A stretch of DNA of 64,000 nt from CAZXGD01 sp046350455 (GTDB lineage Bacteria > Planctomycetota > Phycisphaerae > Phycisphaerales > SM1A02): the NCBI GenBank assembly GCA_046350455.1, contig JAXMAM010000006.1:82839-146838 (forward strand), given 5' to 3'. The notes under the pieces are model-generated. The model had not been told where the DNA came from. It was given only the letters and a program-made list of their open reading frames with translations, and searched no databases. Shown one piece after another: positions 19,001 to 27,327 of the stretch. Numbering within the stretch: the first letter of the stretch is position 1; each line of letters starts with the position of its first letter. Made by a program: the position numbers and the translations under genes.

Positions 19001-19330
19001 ATGGCCGGAGCCGACACCTTCACCTTCACCGACGCAAACTTCGAAGCGGAAGCGCTCAAGTCGCCCGTTCCGGTCCTGGTGGACTTCTGGGCCGAATGGT
19101 GTGGACCGTGCCGCATGCTGGGCCCCACCATTGACCAGATTGCCACCGAGCTGAAGGGCAAGGCCAAGATCGGCAAGCTGGACGTGGACTCCAACCAGCA
19201 GACCGCCATGAACTACGGCGTGCAGTCCATCCCCATGTGCGTGCTGCTGAAGGATGGCAAGCCGGTGGCCAAGTGGGTGGGCATCCGCCCCAAGGCTGAG
19301 TACGTGAACGCGCTGACCGCTGCGATGTGA
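19001..19330 (+). CDS. trxA: thioredoxin
   Basis: A 109-aa cytoplasmic thioredoxin with the active site WCGPC (FWAEWCGPCRMLGP), conserved Asp/Lys positions and the cis-Pro segment SIPMCVL. In other thioredoxins the segment before the cis-Pro reads IPT; here it is IPM. ATG at 19001 is preceded by GGAG at a normal distance. Upstream open codons belong to no gene. A three-copy 12-bp tandem repeat begins at its stop codon. Confidence 0.96.
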   Translation: MAGADTFTFTDANFEAEALKSPVPVLVDFWAEWCGPCRMLGPTIDQIATELKGKAKIGKLDVDSNQQTAMNYGVQSIPMCVLLKDGKPVAKWVGIRPKAEYVNALTAAM

Positions 19331-19363
19331 GGAGCGGTGTGAGGAACGGTGTGAGGAGCGGTG
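19328..19363. repeat. 12-bp tandem repeat (3 copies) starting on the trxA stop codon
   Basis: Copies TGAGGAGCGGTG (19328-19339), TGAGGAACGGTG (19340-19351) and TGAGGAGCGGTG (19352-19363). The first TGA is the trxA stop; because the unit is 12 bp, two further in-frame stops follow. Probably a slippage-derived minisatellite. Confidence 0.9.
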
Positions 19364-19557
19364 GGTGGTGCGCGGCGGTGGCGCGGTGCGGAGGCGTGGC
19401 GCGGAGGCGCAGCGCCCGGCCGGGTGGCGCGTCCGCCGCAGTTATTGAGCATGGGCACGTGTTGCGGCATCGGCCAAGAACGGATACATTTGCCCACCTT
19501 GCCTGACGCACCCCCCGGCCTTCAGCCGAGGAAGTGCAGCCGGCAAGAGACATTGCT

Positions 19558-19630
19558 GGGCCTGTAGCTCAATTGGAAGAGCGCATCCATGGCATGGATG
19601 AGGTTGTCGGTTCGAGCCCGATCAGGTCCA
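19558..19630 (+). tRNA. tRNA-Ala (anticodon GGC)
   Basis: A 73-nt cloverleaf. Acceptor GGGCCTG pairs with CAGGTCC, including the G3-U70 wobble that identifies alanine tRNAs; discriminator A73. D stem GCTC/GAGC, anticodon stem CATCC/GGATG with loop ATGGCAT (anticodon GGC), T stem GTCGG/CCGAT with loop TTCGAGC. The 3' CCA is not encoded. It marks the left border of a lower-GC accessory region. Confidence 0.95.
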
Positions 19631-19647
19631 TTTGGGAGTCGGGCGGG

Positions 19648-19848
19648 CTACTGCCCGCCGATGTACCACCACAGCAGCAAGCCGATGATGAGGGTGGCGG
19701 CCACGAGCAACGCTGTGCCTGCCCAGACCGGGATCGCTTGATCGTTCTGTCGCATTCGGAGCGCCCGCTTGTGTGCGTACCACACGAGGACGCCGGTGGT
19801 GCCCGCGCCTACGAGCATCCCAATGAACTCTGCGACGCGTGGAGTCAT
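19648..19848 (-). CDS. small two-helix membrane protein, unknown
   Basis: A 66-aa protein starting at ATG 19848 with two predicted membrane helices (about residues 8-22 and 44-62) joined by a basic loop (HKRALRMRQ). No family recognised. Its ATG overlaps the stop of the next upstream small gene (ATGA), which supports both being translated together. It converges on the tRNA-Ala gene. Confidence 0.5.
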   Translation of the reverse strand: MTPRVAEFIGMLVGAGTTGVLVWYAHKRALRMRQNDQAIPVWAGTALLVAATLIIGLLLWWYIGGQ

Positions 19849-20114
19849 GGCATGATCCGTTTCTGATGCGTGCGATTCCGTGGTCCTACCCAACCAGAAT
19901 GGACACACCACAGTGCGTGTTGCGCGTTCTCGCGGCGCTTCGCCTCGACAAGTCCGTGCGCCCACGCCAGGTCCCACATGCCCTCGCCTTGGCAGTTGAA
20001 CTCAACACGCCGCAGTGCCGCATCGCAGCCCAATTCAGGCAAGTGGGAGGCGATCTGCGTGCCAATGCTGGCTGCCAAAGCGCGGGACCGGGATCTCAGT
20101 TCTCCGGCTGTCAT
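19845..20114 (-). CDS. hypothetical small protein
   Basis: An 89-aa soluble protein of unknown function. ATG at 20114 has a GGAG site about 7 bases upstream, and its stop overlaps the start of the 66-aa membrane protein by ATGA. Contains three Cys and several Trp (MWDLAWAHGL) but no motif that can be named. Confidence 0.5.
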   Translation of the reverse strand: MTAGELRSRSRALAASIGTQIASHLPELGCDAALRRVEFNCQGEGMWDLAWAHGLVEAKRRENAQHALWCVHSGWVGPRNRTHQKRIMP

Positions 20115-20158
20115 GACTCAACTCCAGTCGGACCTACCGAGCGTCGAGCGCCCTGCGA

Positions 20159-20680
20159 TCATGGCCTAGACCGCCTATTGGAGGACGGAAGCGAAAGGAG
20201 GATCCTGTTATGCAATCTCATCATCCGCTCTGCTTCCTTCGCCGCCTTGGCGTACCTCGGCATCAGCGCACCACGCTGCGCTTCCGCTGGAGTCGCCCCA
20301 TGTCGCCCCAGAAACTCCGCCTCACACCGCGCATCGATGGCGCCAATTCGGAACTCCAATTGGTCGGTGCCGTCTTGGTCGAAAGGTGGCCAATTGCAGT
20401 TGATTCCAAGATCGTTCCTCGGATCGGGCGGGAGCGCCCCGGACTCGTACTTCAGCGCACGTCTATGCCAGCGCAGAAATAGATTGGCCATTTGCTTGAA
20501 CGCAGCCGAGTCCGCAAGCACCGCGATCATTGGAATGGGAATGCAGCCCTCACCCTTGGGTACAAAGTGATAGCCAAGTTTCACGATGAGCCGGCCTTTA
20601 CTGGACCGCCGTCTCTTACGGCGGGCCCGTTGGGAAGGTTTGGTTGGCTTCAGGCTCGGCTTCTTCTTCGACTTAGGCAT
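20159..20680 (-). CDS. hypothetical protein with strongly basic N-terminus
   Basis: A 173-aa protein whose first 32 residues are nearly all Lys/Arg/Ser/Pro, followed by a globular part with several Trp and Cys (NLFLRWHRRALKYESGALPP). The basic head could bind nucleic acid, but no domain is recognised. ATG at 20680 follows a GGGGAG site. First of three consecutive minus-strand genes reading toward the tRNA. Base composition is less GC-rich than the flanking chromosome. Confidence 0.5.
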   Translation of the reverse strand: MPKSKKKPSLKPTKPSQRARRKRRRSSKGRLIVKLGYHFVPKGEGCIPIPMIAVLADSAAFKQMANLFLRWHRRALKYESGALPPDPRNDLGINCNWPPFDQDGTDQLEFRIGAIDARCEAEFLGRHGATPAEAQRGALMPRYAKAAKEAERMMRLHNRILLSLPSSNRRSRP

Positions 20681-20884
20681 GGCTCCCCTACTTCTCCTCT
20701 GGACGGAGTCTAGATGTCCTTCTTCCGTGACCTTACCAACCCACGCTCAAGCCTTCGCTCGTCCGCTTGCGTTTGCCGGGGAGCGCGTCCTGCCACCACC
20801 ACTCCATGAAGGCGATGAGCGATGCAGGGAGGCGCGGGGCCTTCCTTGCCGCTCTCTTGTTCGTCCGGGCCATTGCGATGTGCC

Positions 20885-21571
20885 TCAGGTGTTCAGTTCG
20901 ACGTCATCCCACGCATCACCTGACATCAGCCACTCCAGCGCGCGACGTCGCTCGACCACCGCGTACGAAACAAGACTGAGAGAGTCCGCCCTTCCTCGCA
21001 GCTCCGCATCGCAAATGGCTGAGTGCAGGCAGTACTCCAGATCGAGCTCCTGAAGTAGTTCATCAGCTTTCCGTAGGCGCGCCAGCGCTCGAAAGGTGCC
21101 TGACGGCTCTGGAACACGCAGATCGGGCAGCAGTGTGACGAGCCTTTCTGAGCAGACTTGGCTGTGATCCAACTGGTCCACGAAACCCAAAGCCCAGAGA
21201 AGTGCCCACAGGCCCTCGATCTGGAAGAGGAATGCCGGACGGCCGCGCAAACCCTCGTACAGAAAGCCGTGCTCCGATGGAGTCAGGAAGGCACCGAGTC
21301 CTTCTGATGTGACCCACTCGCGTGCCACTTCCTTGTTCAGGCCATTGCAGGTGGCAGATACCGCTGTGATGGCCAGAGACCGGCCGATCACCTCCTCCCG
21401 GCTCCGAGGGGTGAGGCCTGAATCCAGCAACGGAAGCCATGTGGGGACTGCGATGCGATGCCGACCTGCAAGCCCGACTGACTGAGCGCGAATCTGGCGA
21501 AGATCAATCCTTGGCTTCGACAATCTGCGTGAGAGCAAGCGCAAGAATGTGCGTAATGGAAGTACTGCCAT
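20885..21571 (-). CDS. DUF4272 domain protein
   Basis: A 228-aa protein starting at ATG 21571, chosen because an AGGAGG site lies 9 bases upstream; an extra 26 codons upstream have no such site. The DUF4272 pattern is visible as the LTPSEHGFLYEG segment followed by QIEGLWALLWALGFVDQLDH, and a C-terminal segment with LRKADELLQELDLEYCLHSA. Function of the family is unknown; members are often accessory genes. It follows hipA after about 150 bp on the same strand. Confidence 0.72.
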   Translation of the reverse strand: MAVLPLRTFLRLLSRRLSKPRIDLRQIRAQSVGLAGRHRIAVPTWLPLLDSGLTPRSREEVIGRSLAITAVSATCNGLNKEVAREWVTSEGLGAFLTPSEHGFLYEGLRGRPAFLFQIEGLWALLWALGFVDQLDHSQVCSERLVTLLPDLRVPEPSGTFRALARLRKADELLQELDLEYCLHSAICDAELRGRADSLSLVSYAVVERRRALEWLMSGDAWDDVELNT

Positions 21572-21724
21572 TAAGCCACGCCTCCTAAAGGATGTTCGCG
21601 TTTCCCAGCAAGCGTTGCTCTCACACTGGCGGCACAGCGTTCCACGCACTCAGCGTTCAAGGAAGAGTACCTCGTGGCTCCGCATGTTCCTGCCACTTCG
21701 CGCAGACCCCCGACACCAGCACGC

Positions 21725-22993
21725 TCAACCCACGGACGCACGCTCAAAGGCGCTGGCCATGAACTCGACTTCCTGCCGAGAGAGGCCAGCCTCCAGCGCA
21801 ACCGCCCGCCAGCCCTGCACCGCTGTCTTGCACTGTTCCGCGACAAACCGCGCATCAGGCGCTGAAACGCGGAAGTACGGAGCAGCGCTGTAAGCCAGCT
21901 GTAGATCACAGGCGTTGTCAAACTCCGTGATGTTGAGCCGCAGCTCACGTCCGACGGGATTGGGATTCATGTCGTACGCGGGCGCCAGACGCCAACCGCG
22001 GTGCGGTTCGAGCAGAAAGCCATGATTGCGCAGATGGTCATCCGTGTTGCGGACCAGAATGTTGAAGACGATTCGCGTCCAGAGCTGGCGCAGGTCTGCG
22101 GCGGGCTGAGCTCCAAAGCGCATGATGGCTTCTGCAATCTCCAGGTAGCTCACGCCGGTCGAGGCATCGTCTCCGTCGTGATGCGAGGTGAGAGACATGG
22201 CAGATGCAAAGTGAATGCGTCGCCGTTCCTGCGTGCGGTCAAAGCGCTGCGCCAGGTAGGTGTGATGCTTGCTCGCAAAGCGGCGGATCTGCGCATCTGG
22301 GACCTGGATGCCGCACTGCCCCGCAAGCTGCTGCACGACCCACTCCCACGCGCCAACGTCGTGCGTGTCATTTACGCTGGGGAACTTGGCAATGAAGAGC
22401 CGGCCTTCTGGATCCTCCACGCCGCACTTTGGTCGCGCGCCACCGAGCGACGCACCGGGAGCCAGCAGAAGCTGGAGCTGATCATCTGGCTGAGCCCCAA
22501 AGTCGCCGGAATCCAGCTCAAACTGCCTGCATGCAGCCTCAAGCGCCCGTAGCCGCATCCATGGAGGCGCAGAGTCTGGATGACCTGATTCGGCGAAGTG
22601 GTGTTCACCTGGCAGCCGAAAGCGCAGTGCGCCTTGTCTGAATGCATCGTGCACCCCCAGCAGGTACTCAGACTGCTTGAGCTTGCGCGCGTTGGTCCGC
22701 CCAGGCCCCTGCTGCCGGGCAAAGCGACGGTCCATGAGCCTCCGGCCCCAGCGATCGGGACTGGCGTCCTGGAACACTCCAAACAATGAACCGGTGGCGG
22801 AAATGTGCCTTCCCCTGGTGTTGGGCAATTCTGGATCCAGCTGGTATCGCAGCAGAGTCGAGTCTGAAATGACTTCGCCCGCAAACTCAAAGTCGAACAC
22901 TTCGCGCGCACCGGCATCGTGGACACCTAAGTGCCCCAATAGAACCGGAGCACCTACTCCCCAGTCGGCATGAACTTCAATGGCGGTGCTCAC
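21725..22993 (-). CDS. hipA: HipA-family serine/threonine kinase toxin
   Basis: A 422-aa toxin kinase that in characterised systems phosphorylates an aminoacyl-tRNA synthetase and halts growth. It shows the N-terminal HipA domain with SLFGVFQDASPDRWGRRLM (about 69-87), the glycine/P-loop GASLGGARPK (180-189), the ATP Lys in FIAKFPS (Lys203), the catalytic NTDDHLRNHGFL (316-327) and metal-binding AYDMNP (Asp341). All key residues are present, so it should be active. Starts 14 bp after the hipB stop. Confidence 0.92.
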   Translation of the reverse strand: MSTAIEVHADWGVGAPVLLGHLGVHDAGAREVFDFEFAGEVISDSTLLRYQLDPELPNTRGRHISATGSLFGVFQDASPDRWGRRLMDRRFARQQGPGRTNARKLKQSEYLLGVHDAFRQGALRFRLPGEHHFAESGHPDSAPPWMRLRALEAACRQFELDSGDFGAQPDDQLQLLLAPGASLGGARPKCGVEDPEGRLFIAKFPSVNDTHDVGAWEWVVQQLAGQCGIQVPDAQIRRFASKHHTYLAQRFDRTQERRRIHFASAMSLTSHHDGDDASTGVSYLEIAEAIMRFGAQPAADLRQLWTRIVFNILVRNTDDHLRNHGFLLEPHRGWRLAPAYDMNPNPVGRELRLNITEFDNACDLQLAYSAAPYFRVSAPDARFVAEQCKTAVQGWRAVALEAGLSRQEVEFMASAFERASVG

Positions 22994-23007
22994 GGCCTGC
23001 CCCTTTC

Positions 23008-23325
23008 CTATTGCGGCCTTCGCCGCGCTCCCCGCGCCCTGAGCAGCTTGGCATCTTGGAGATCTCTGCCCACCTGATCCTCCAGTCCAACCTTGGCAAG
23101 GTCGGATGCAAGTCCCAGCACTTGCAAGACCGCTGCATACGCACCGATCGTGACGCCTGGGGCGCCACGTTCAAGGTTGCGCAGCGTGGCACGAGACATC
23201 CCAGCCCGCTCAGCCATCTGCACAGCGGTGATCCCACGCCGCAACCGCGCTTGGGCGAGTGAGAGCCCAAGACGCTCCACAGCCCTTGCTGTGGCAGGGA
23301 GGAGTTTGGCGACTTGTCGAGCCAT
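23008..23325 (-). CDS. hipB: HipB-family antitoxin, XRE-type HTH regulator
   Basis: A 105-aa protein with one helix-turn-helix (about 20-75: LAQARLRRGITAVQMAERAG, SRATLRNLERG) and a basic Arg-rich tail. In known hip systems the antitoxin binds the toxin and represses the shared promoter. It is the first gene of the pair. The ATG lies only about 9 bases after a plausible -10 box, so the mRNA may be almost leaderless. Confidence 0.88.
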   Translation of the reverse strand: MARQVAKLLPATARAVERLGLSLAQARLRRGITAVQMAERAGMSRATLRNLERGAPGVTIGAYAAVLQVLGLASDLAKVGLEDQVGRDLQDAKLLRARGARRRPQ

Positions 23326-23334
23326 GTGATAGAT

Positions 23335-23364
23335 ATTCTAGCCAAACATGGACCGTGTGACCAA
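23335..23364 (-). promoter_or_regulatory. candidate hipBA promoter
   Basis: On the minus strand TTGGTC (23364-23359) and TAGAAT (23340-23335) are separated by 18 bases, resembling sigma-70-type -35/-10 boxes. The -10 box ends 9 bases before the hipB ATG. Seen by eye only; no HipB operator repeat could be confirmed. Confidence 0.4.
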
Positions 23365-23519
23365 TATAACTTCCACTGGACACTGTGTACATGCGGGAAT
23401 ACAACCGAGTCAGTAAGGGTGCAGATGGCTCTAGGCGGCAAGGGCAATCTGGCATCAGCGCGCTCCCCGAGGCTGCGCCATCTATGGGGAAGCTGTTGGG
23501 TCGGGCCGGTCGGTCACAA

Positions 23520-24752
23520 TCAACGCAGGCATACCCCCCAAGCGCCGAGTAGCAGGCCGAGGTCAGAACCGTCCACAAGTCCATCCGCATTAATGTCGCC
23601 AGTGGATCCAGCCTCTGCAATGCCCCAGTGACCTAGCAAGACTCCGAGATCCGATCCGTCTACCCGGCCATCTGGAAAGAGGTCCGCAAGACACTGACAA
23701 CTGTCCGGAATGCCGTCCTGATTGAGGTCGGCCGCTCCACTAACAATCTCGCAGGCATCCCCAATGCCGTCGCCGTCGCAATCCGCTTGACTCGGGTTGA
23801 AGATGGCAGGGCAGTTGTCCACCGTGTCCGGCACGTCATCCTCATCGATGTCAGGGCCAGGCGTGCCCAAGAGCGCGACCGTTCTAAGCCATCCAACAGA
23901 CACCTGACGTACTTGAGGCAGGCCGGCCGGAACATCGCACTGCCCCTGAGCGTTGTACCCCCAGCATCGGACCGTTCCATCCACGAGCACAGCTGCGGAA
24001 TGGAACATCCCGCCCTGCACATGAGCAACCGGCCCCAGATCAGAAGGCACATCGATCTGGCCATAGTCATTTACTCCCCAACACCGGAGTGCTCCATTGG
24101 ACAAAAGGGCCAAGGTGTGGTCGGCGCCGGCTGCGACCTGGATGACGATCCCAAGATCCGCCGGAATTCTGCATTGGCCGAGGGCATTACTGCCCCAACA
24201 CACCACTGACCCGTTGACATCAAGCCCCACTGTGTGCGCGGCTCCGCATCCAACCTGCTTCACTCCTCTGAGACCAGACGGAGGATGGCATTGTCCGCTT
24301 GAATTCTCGCCCCAGCAGCGTGCAGTGCCATCTGCCAGAACTGCAACAGTGTGATTGTGAGCCGCAATGTTAATGGCCGCTGGTAGGCCTGCCGGCACAT
24401 CGCACTGACCGGCAAAGTTCGCTCCCCAGCAGCGGACCACTCCAGTGGTGAGTAGGGCCACAGAATGGTTCTGTCCAGCGGCGACCCTCTTGACCATCCC
24501 GATGTTTGGCGGAACATCACAGGAACCATTGATGTTCTCGCCCCAACAACGAATGGTGCCGTCAGCGCGGTGTGCAATCTCATGACGCCAGCCAGAGGAA
24601 ATCTGCACGACCATGTCGAGATCAGCAGGTACGTCCGCGCCCTCGCTTCGATATCCCCAACACCAAACCGTGCCGCCAGCCGCGCTCGTATGGGTGAGCA
24701 CCGCGATAGCTACCGATCCAACAAGTTGCGCGATCGCGCCGTTAGGTTTCAT
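23520..24752 (-). CDS. secreted RCC1-repeat propeller with TSP3-like and dockerin-like C-terminus
   Basis: A 410-aa secreted protein from ATG 24752. After a signal peptide come seven RCC1-type blades, each with a CWG-N-G-Q pattern (WCWGYRSEG, RCWGENING, RCWGANFAG, RCWGENSSG, VCWGSNALG, RCWGVNDYG, RCWGYNAQG), about 40 residues apart. A calcium-binding thrombospondin-3-like stretch follows (DIDEDDVPDTVDNCPAI, DCDGDGIGDACE), then two dockerin-like modules (VDGSDLGVLLGHWG, VDGSDLGLLLGAWG). Probably a surface or extracellular binding protein. It is the divergent neighbour of the YiiX-like gene. Confidence 0.85.
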   Translation of the reverse strand: MKPNGAIAQLVGSVAIAVLTHTSAAGGTVWCWGYRSEGADVPADLDMVVQISSGWRHEIAHRADGTIRCWGENINGSCDVPPNIGMVKRVAAGQNHSVALLTTGVVRCWGANFAGQCDVPAGLPAAINIAAHNHTVAVLADGTARCWGENSSGQCHPPSGLRGVKQVGCGAAHTVGLDVNGSVVCWGSNALGQCRIPADLGIVIQVAAGADHTLALLSNGALRCWGVNDYGQIDVPSDLGPVAHVQGGMFHSAAVLVDGTVRCWGYNAQGQCDVPAGLPQVRQVSVGWLRTVALLGTPGPDIDEDDVPDTVDNCPAIFNPSQADCDGDGIGDACEIVSGAADLNQDGIPDSCQCLADLFPDGRVDGSDLGVLLGHWGIAEAGSTGDINADGLVDGSDLGLLLGAWGVCLR

Positions 24753-24898
24753 GCATGGCACCCTGGAGAAAAAAGACCCTACCAGACTTAGGCAAGCAGT
24801 TTACGGTGAATGTCGGTTCCGCCCACAACCCGCCGCAACCTCCACACCTCTGCCCTGCGTACTTCTCCACGGCAAGCGCCCTCGTGCGGGCCTCCGCC

Positions 24899-25537
24899 AT
24901 GAAGTTCCTTCCAACATCCACCGGCGGTCGAGTGCGGCTTGCAGCGTTGGTTGCAGTGCTGCTGGGCGGATGCGCCGTCTACAGAGTGGACCGAGTGGCC
25001 ACCTACTGGATGGCAGACAAGCGCGAAGGCGACATCCTCTTTCAGTCGCTGCCGCATGGAGATCTGGTGGACACCATCGAGGGCGTGACCCAATCAGAAT
25101 GGTCGCACTGCGGCATTTTGATCCGCCGCGACGGGACCTGGTATGTCGCAGAGGCGATTGGTGAAGTGCGCTATACGCCCCTCTATCTCTGGGTGGTGCG
25201 CGGCCGCGCCTCCAAGGTGGCGGTGTACCGCGTGAAGGAGTTGCCACCAGACAGCAGCCAGGCGCTGAACAGCGGCGTGCGCGCGCTGCTGGGCCGGCCG
25301 TACGACTTCCGCTACGCGCCGGAGGACGATGAGATCTACTGCTCTGAGCTGGTCTACAAGGTGTTCGACCGCTCGCTTGGGATCCGCATCGGCACCTGGG
25401 AGCGGCTTGGCGACCTGAATTGGGAGCCCTATGAAGCAGTCATCCGGGACATGGAAAGCGGTGGTCTCCCGCTGGACCGAATGATGATCACACCCGTGGG
25501 ACTCACGCGCAGCCCGCTGGTGGAGCAGGTTCACTGA
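24899..25537 (+). CDS. YiiX/YebB-like lipoprotein cysteine hydrolase (permuted NlpC/P60)
   Basis: A 212-aa lipoprotein from ATG 24899 with a lipobox ending LLGGC (Cys25). The permuted papain-like fold is indicated by GDILFQS (about 44-50), EWSHCGILI with His70, and EIYCSELVYKVF with the likely nucleophile Cys148. Such enzymes cut amide or ester bonds in cell-wall peptides or lipids; the substrate is not known. The open frame extends upstream to 24755 but only the later ATG gives a signal peptide. Confidence 0.85.
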   Translation: MKFLPTSTGGRVRLAALVAVLLGGCAVYRVDRVATYWMADKREGDILFQSLPHGDLVDTIEGVTQSEWSHCGILIRRDGTWYVAEAIGEVRYTPLYLWVVRGRASKVAVYRVKELPPDSSQALNSGVRALLGRPYDFRYAPEDDEIYCSELVYKVFDRSLGIRIGTWERLGDLNWEPYEAVIRDMESGGLPLDRMMITPVGLTRSPLVEQVH

Positions 25538-25666
25538 TGAGGCGGATTGGCTCTCGCAAACTTGCATGTGCGCGGGGGCGTTTCTAGCATCCCCACCGCG
25601 CTGCGATGTGGTGCCACCTGGAATGCTCGCATCACAAGGGCAGCTCTTTCCCGGAGGACGCGCATC

Positions 25667-26302
25667 ATGTTCGTGCGATTGCATTCGAGCCGCCCAACGC
25701 CTGGCCTGCTTGCTCTGCTAGGTCTTCTGATCTTCGGACTTGGGCTGGCCGGCACAACCGCACCTCCGAGTGACAAGGAAGAGTCAGCACGGATTGCCAA
25801 GGCAACAGAGCACTTTCAGAGTCTTGTTGATACTGCCAAACAGTTCCAGGCCAAGATGAAGCCGACAGTGACGGCGACGGTCACTGAAGAGCGTCTTCGA
25901 ATGGCCAAGGAAAAGTCCAGCAGGTGGAGCTGCGAGGACGCTCTTTCGCGTGCCAAGGAGGACAGCAAGGCCGCACGCAAGGAGCTGGGGACCCTGTCCG
26001 AGCGCTTGAAGACGAAGTGGGAGGGAGCCAAGCAGGCGGCGGGGTCCATTGAAGCAAGTCGCTTGCCATGGGGCTCCGACGCTCAGCTGGTCACCGACTC
26101 TGTGAACAAAGCCAGAGAACTGTTCAAGCTTGTCAATTCTTCCAAGACAGCGCAGGGAGCGGAGAGCATCGCCCGTCTCTGGGAGCGAACGCAGGAATAC
26201 GCGCGCATCGCGCCACGCTGCCTCCCCCAGGCGAAAGCGGAAGACCTGGTCCCAGCAACCGTGCGCGTCCCCTGCACAATGGAAGTTGTCAAGATGCGGT
26301 AG
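25667..26302 (+). CDS. secreted helical protein of unknown function
   Basis: A 211-aa protein from ATG 25667, preceded by a GGAGG site. It has an N-terminal hydrophobic signal/anchor (about 13-30, LLALLGLLIFGLGLAG), then a Lys/Glu-rich, mainly helical body that could form a coiled coil (about 35-140). Three Cys residues occur in the second half. No family recognised. Lower GC than its surroundings, part of the accessory stretch. Confidence 0.6.
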   Translation: MFVRLHSSRPTPGLLALLGLLIFGLGLAGTTAPPSDKEESARIAKATEHFQSLVDTAKQFQAKMKPTVTATVTEERLRMAKEKSSRWSCEDALSRAKEDSKAARKELGTLSERLKTKWEGAKQAAGSIEASRLPWGSDAQLVTDSVNKARELFKLVNSSKTAQGAESIARLWERTQEYARIAPRCLPQAKAEDLVPATVRVPCTMEVVKMR

Positions 26303-26361
26303 AGCGTCGGCAGGCTCAAGCGCCCGGAGTGGACGCGCGGCCTATCCGCTCCATCGTGCTG

Positions 26362-27279
26362 ATGCGGCCCATCGCCATGATCGACGAGTCCCGTCCAAGT
26401 CTGCTCACGCGCCTGGTGGTGCGCCTGCGCTGGCCGGCGGCCGCAGTGGCCGCGTTCCTTGCCATCATCATCTTCGCAAGCGGCTGGTTCACCGCGGAGT
26501 GCCTGGTGAATTCGGACATTCCGCTGCTGCCACATAGGGTGAGTGCTTCGATCTGGGGGGGCGTGCTTCAGCTTCGCACGTCCAACGATTTGTGGTGGCC
26601 GGACGTGTCTCACATCATGTGCGAGCGACAAGACTCCCCCATCTTGTGGTACTGGTGTTACCTGGAACAACGGGGCGCAGAGTCATATTTTCCGCTCTGG
26701 ATTGCGGCAGCTCCGTGCGCGTTCGTCGCCGCTGTGGGCTTCCGCGATGCCCGGCGCGCGCCATGGGCCGTCAAACGAACCTCTCCGCCCGCGCGCGTGC
26801 AGAGGAGCGCGCTGAAGACCACGGTGGTCCGTCTTCGCTGGCCCGCCGTGGCAGCCGTGTTGGGTCTGGCGGTGCTCATGGCGGTCGGCGCACGGTGGGG
26901 ACTCTCCTTCTCCTCCACGATTCCATGGACGGACGCCACGGTGCGCGCCGCCGCTGGAAATGGCGCGCTCACGCTTGGTTGCTACAGCACGCACGTTCCA
27001 TCATGGAACATGTGGCTGAGCCTGCCCAGCAGCGCCAACCTCCCGCACTTCACTACATGGACATGGTTCCCCTTCCTCTGGAGCGGGGTGCCGCCCATGA
27101 ACTTCAGCGTGGGCATTCCACTCTGGCTTCCGGCGCTGCCCCTCACTGCGCTTGCGTGGATCGGCTTCCGATTGAAGCGCAATGATCCCAAGGCTGGCCA
27201 GTGCGCAGCTTGTGGGCATCCGCTGATGGGCGCCGAAACCTGCCCAGAGTGCGGGTGCACCGGTCCCGCGCATGGCTGA
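26362..27279 (+). CDS. membrane protein with internal duplication and C-terminal zinc ribbon
   Basis: A 305-aa protein from ATG 26362 (or 26377). Two homologous halves are visible: each begins with VVRLRWPA plus a membrane helix (about residues 17-45 and 155-180), passes through a Trp/Ser/Pro-rich extracytoplasmic loop, and ends in a second helix with PLW...A..GFR (about 115-135 and 255-275). The tail has two CxxC pairs (CAACGHPLMG, CPECGC) forming a rubredoxin-like zinc ribbon. Function unknown. Confidence 0.65.
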   Translation: MRPIAMIDESRPSLLTRLVVRLRWPAAAVAAFLAIIIFASGWFTAECLVNSDIPLLPHRVSASIWGGVLQLRTSNDLWWPDVSHIMCERQDSPILWYWCYLEQRGAESYFPLWIAAAPCAFVAAVGFRDARRAPWAVKRTSPPARVQRSALKTTVVRLRWPAVAAVLGLAVLMAVGARWGLSFSSTIPWTDATVRAAAGNGALTLGCYSTHVPSWNMWLSLPSSANLPHFTTWTWFPFLWSGVPPMNFSVGIPLWLPALPLTALAWIGFRLKRNDPKAGQCAACGHPLMGAETCPECGCTGPAHG

Positions 27280-27327
27280 GCGCGCACCCTCCTGTTTCGT
27301 TCGGGCGGGGGACCTATCCTGCCCCAC

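Noticed and set aside
19331..19557. Extra gene or RNA between trxA and tRNA-Ala
   Set aside because: Only the short tandem repeat and G/C-rich sequence are seen; no ribosome-binding site with a credible frame.
24755..24898. Longer N-terminus for the YiiX-like protein
   Set aside because: No signal or domain there; the later ATG gives a clean lipoprotein signal.
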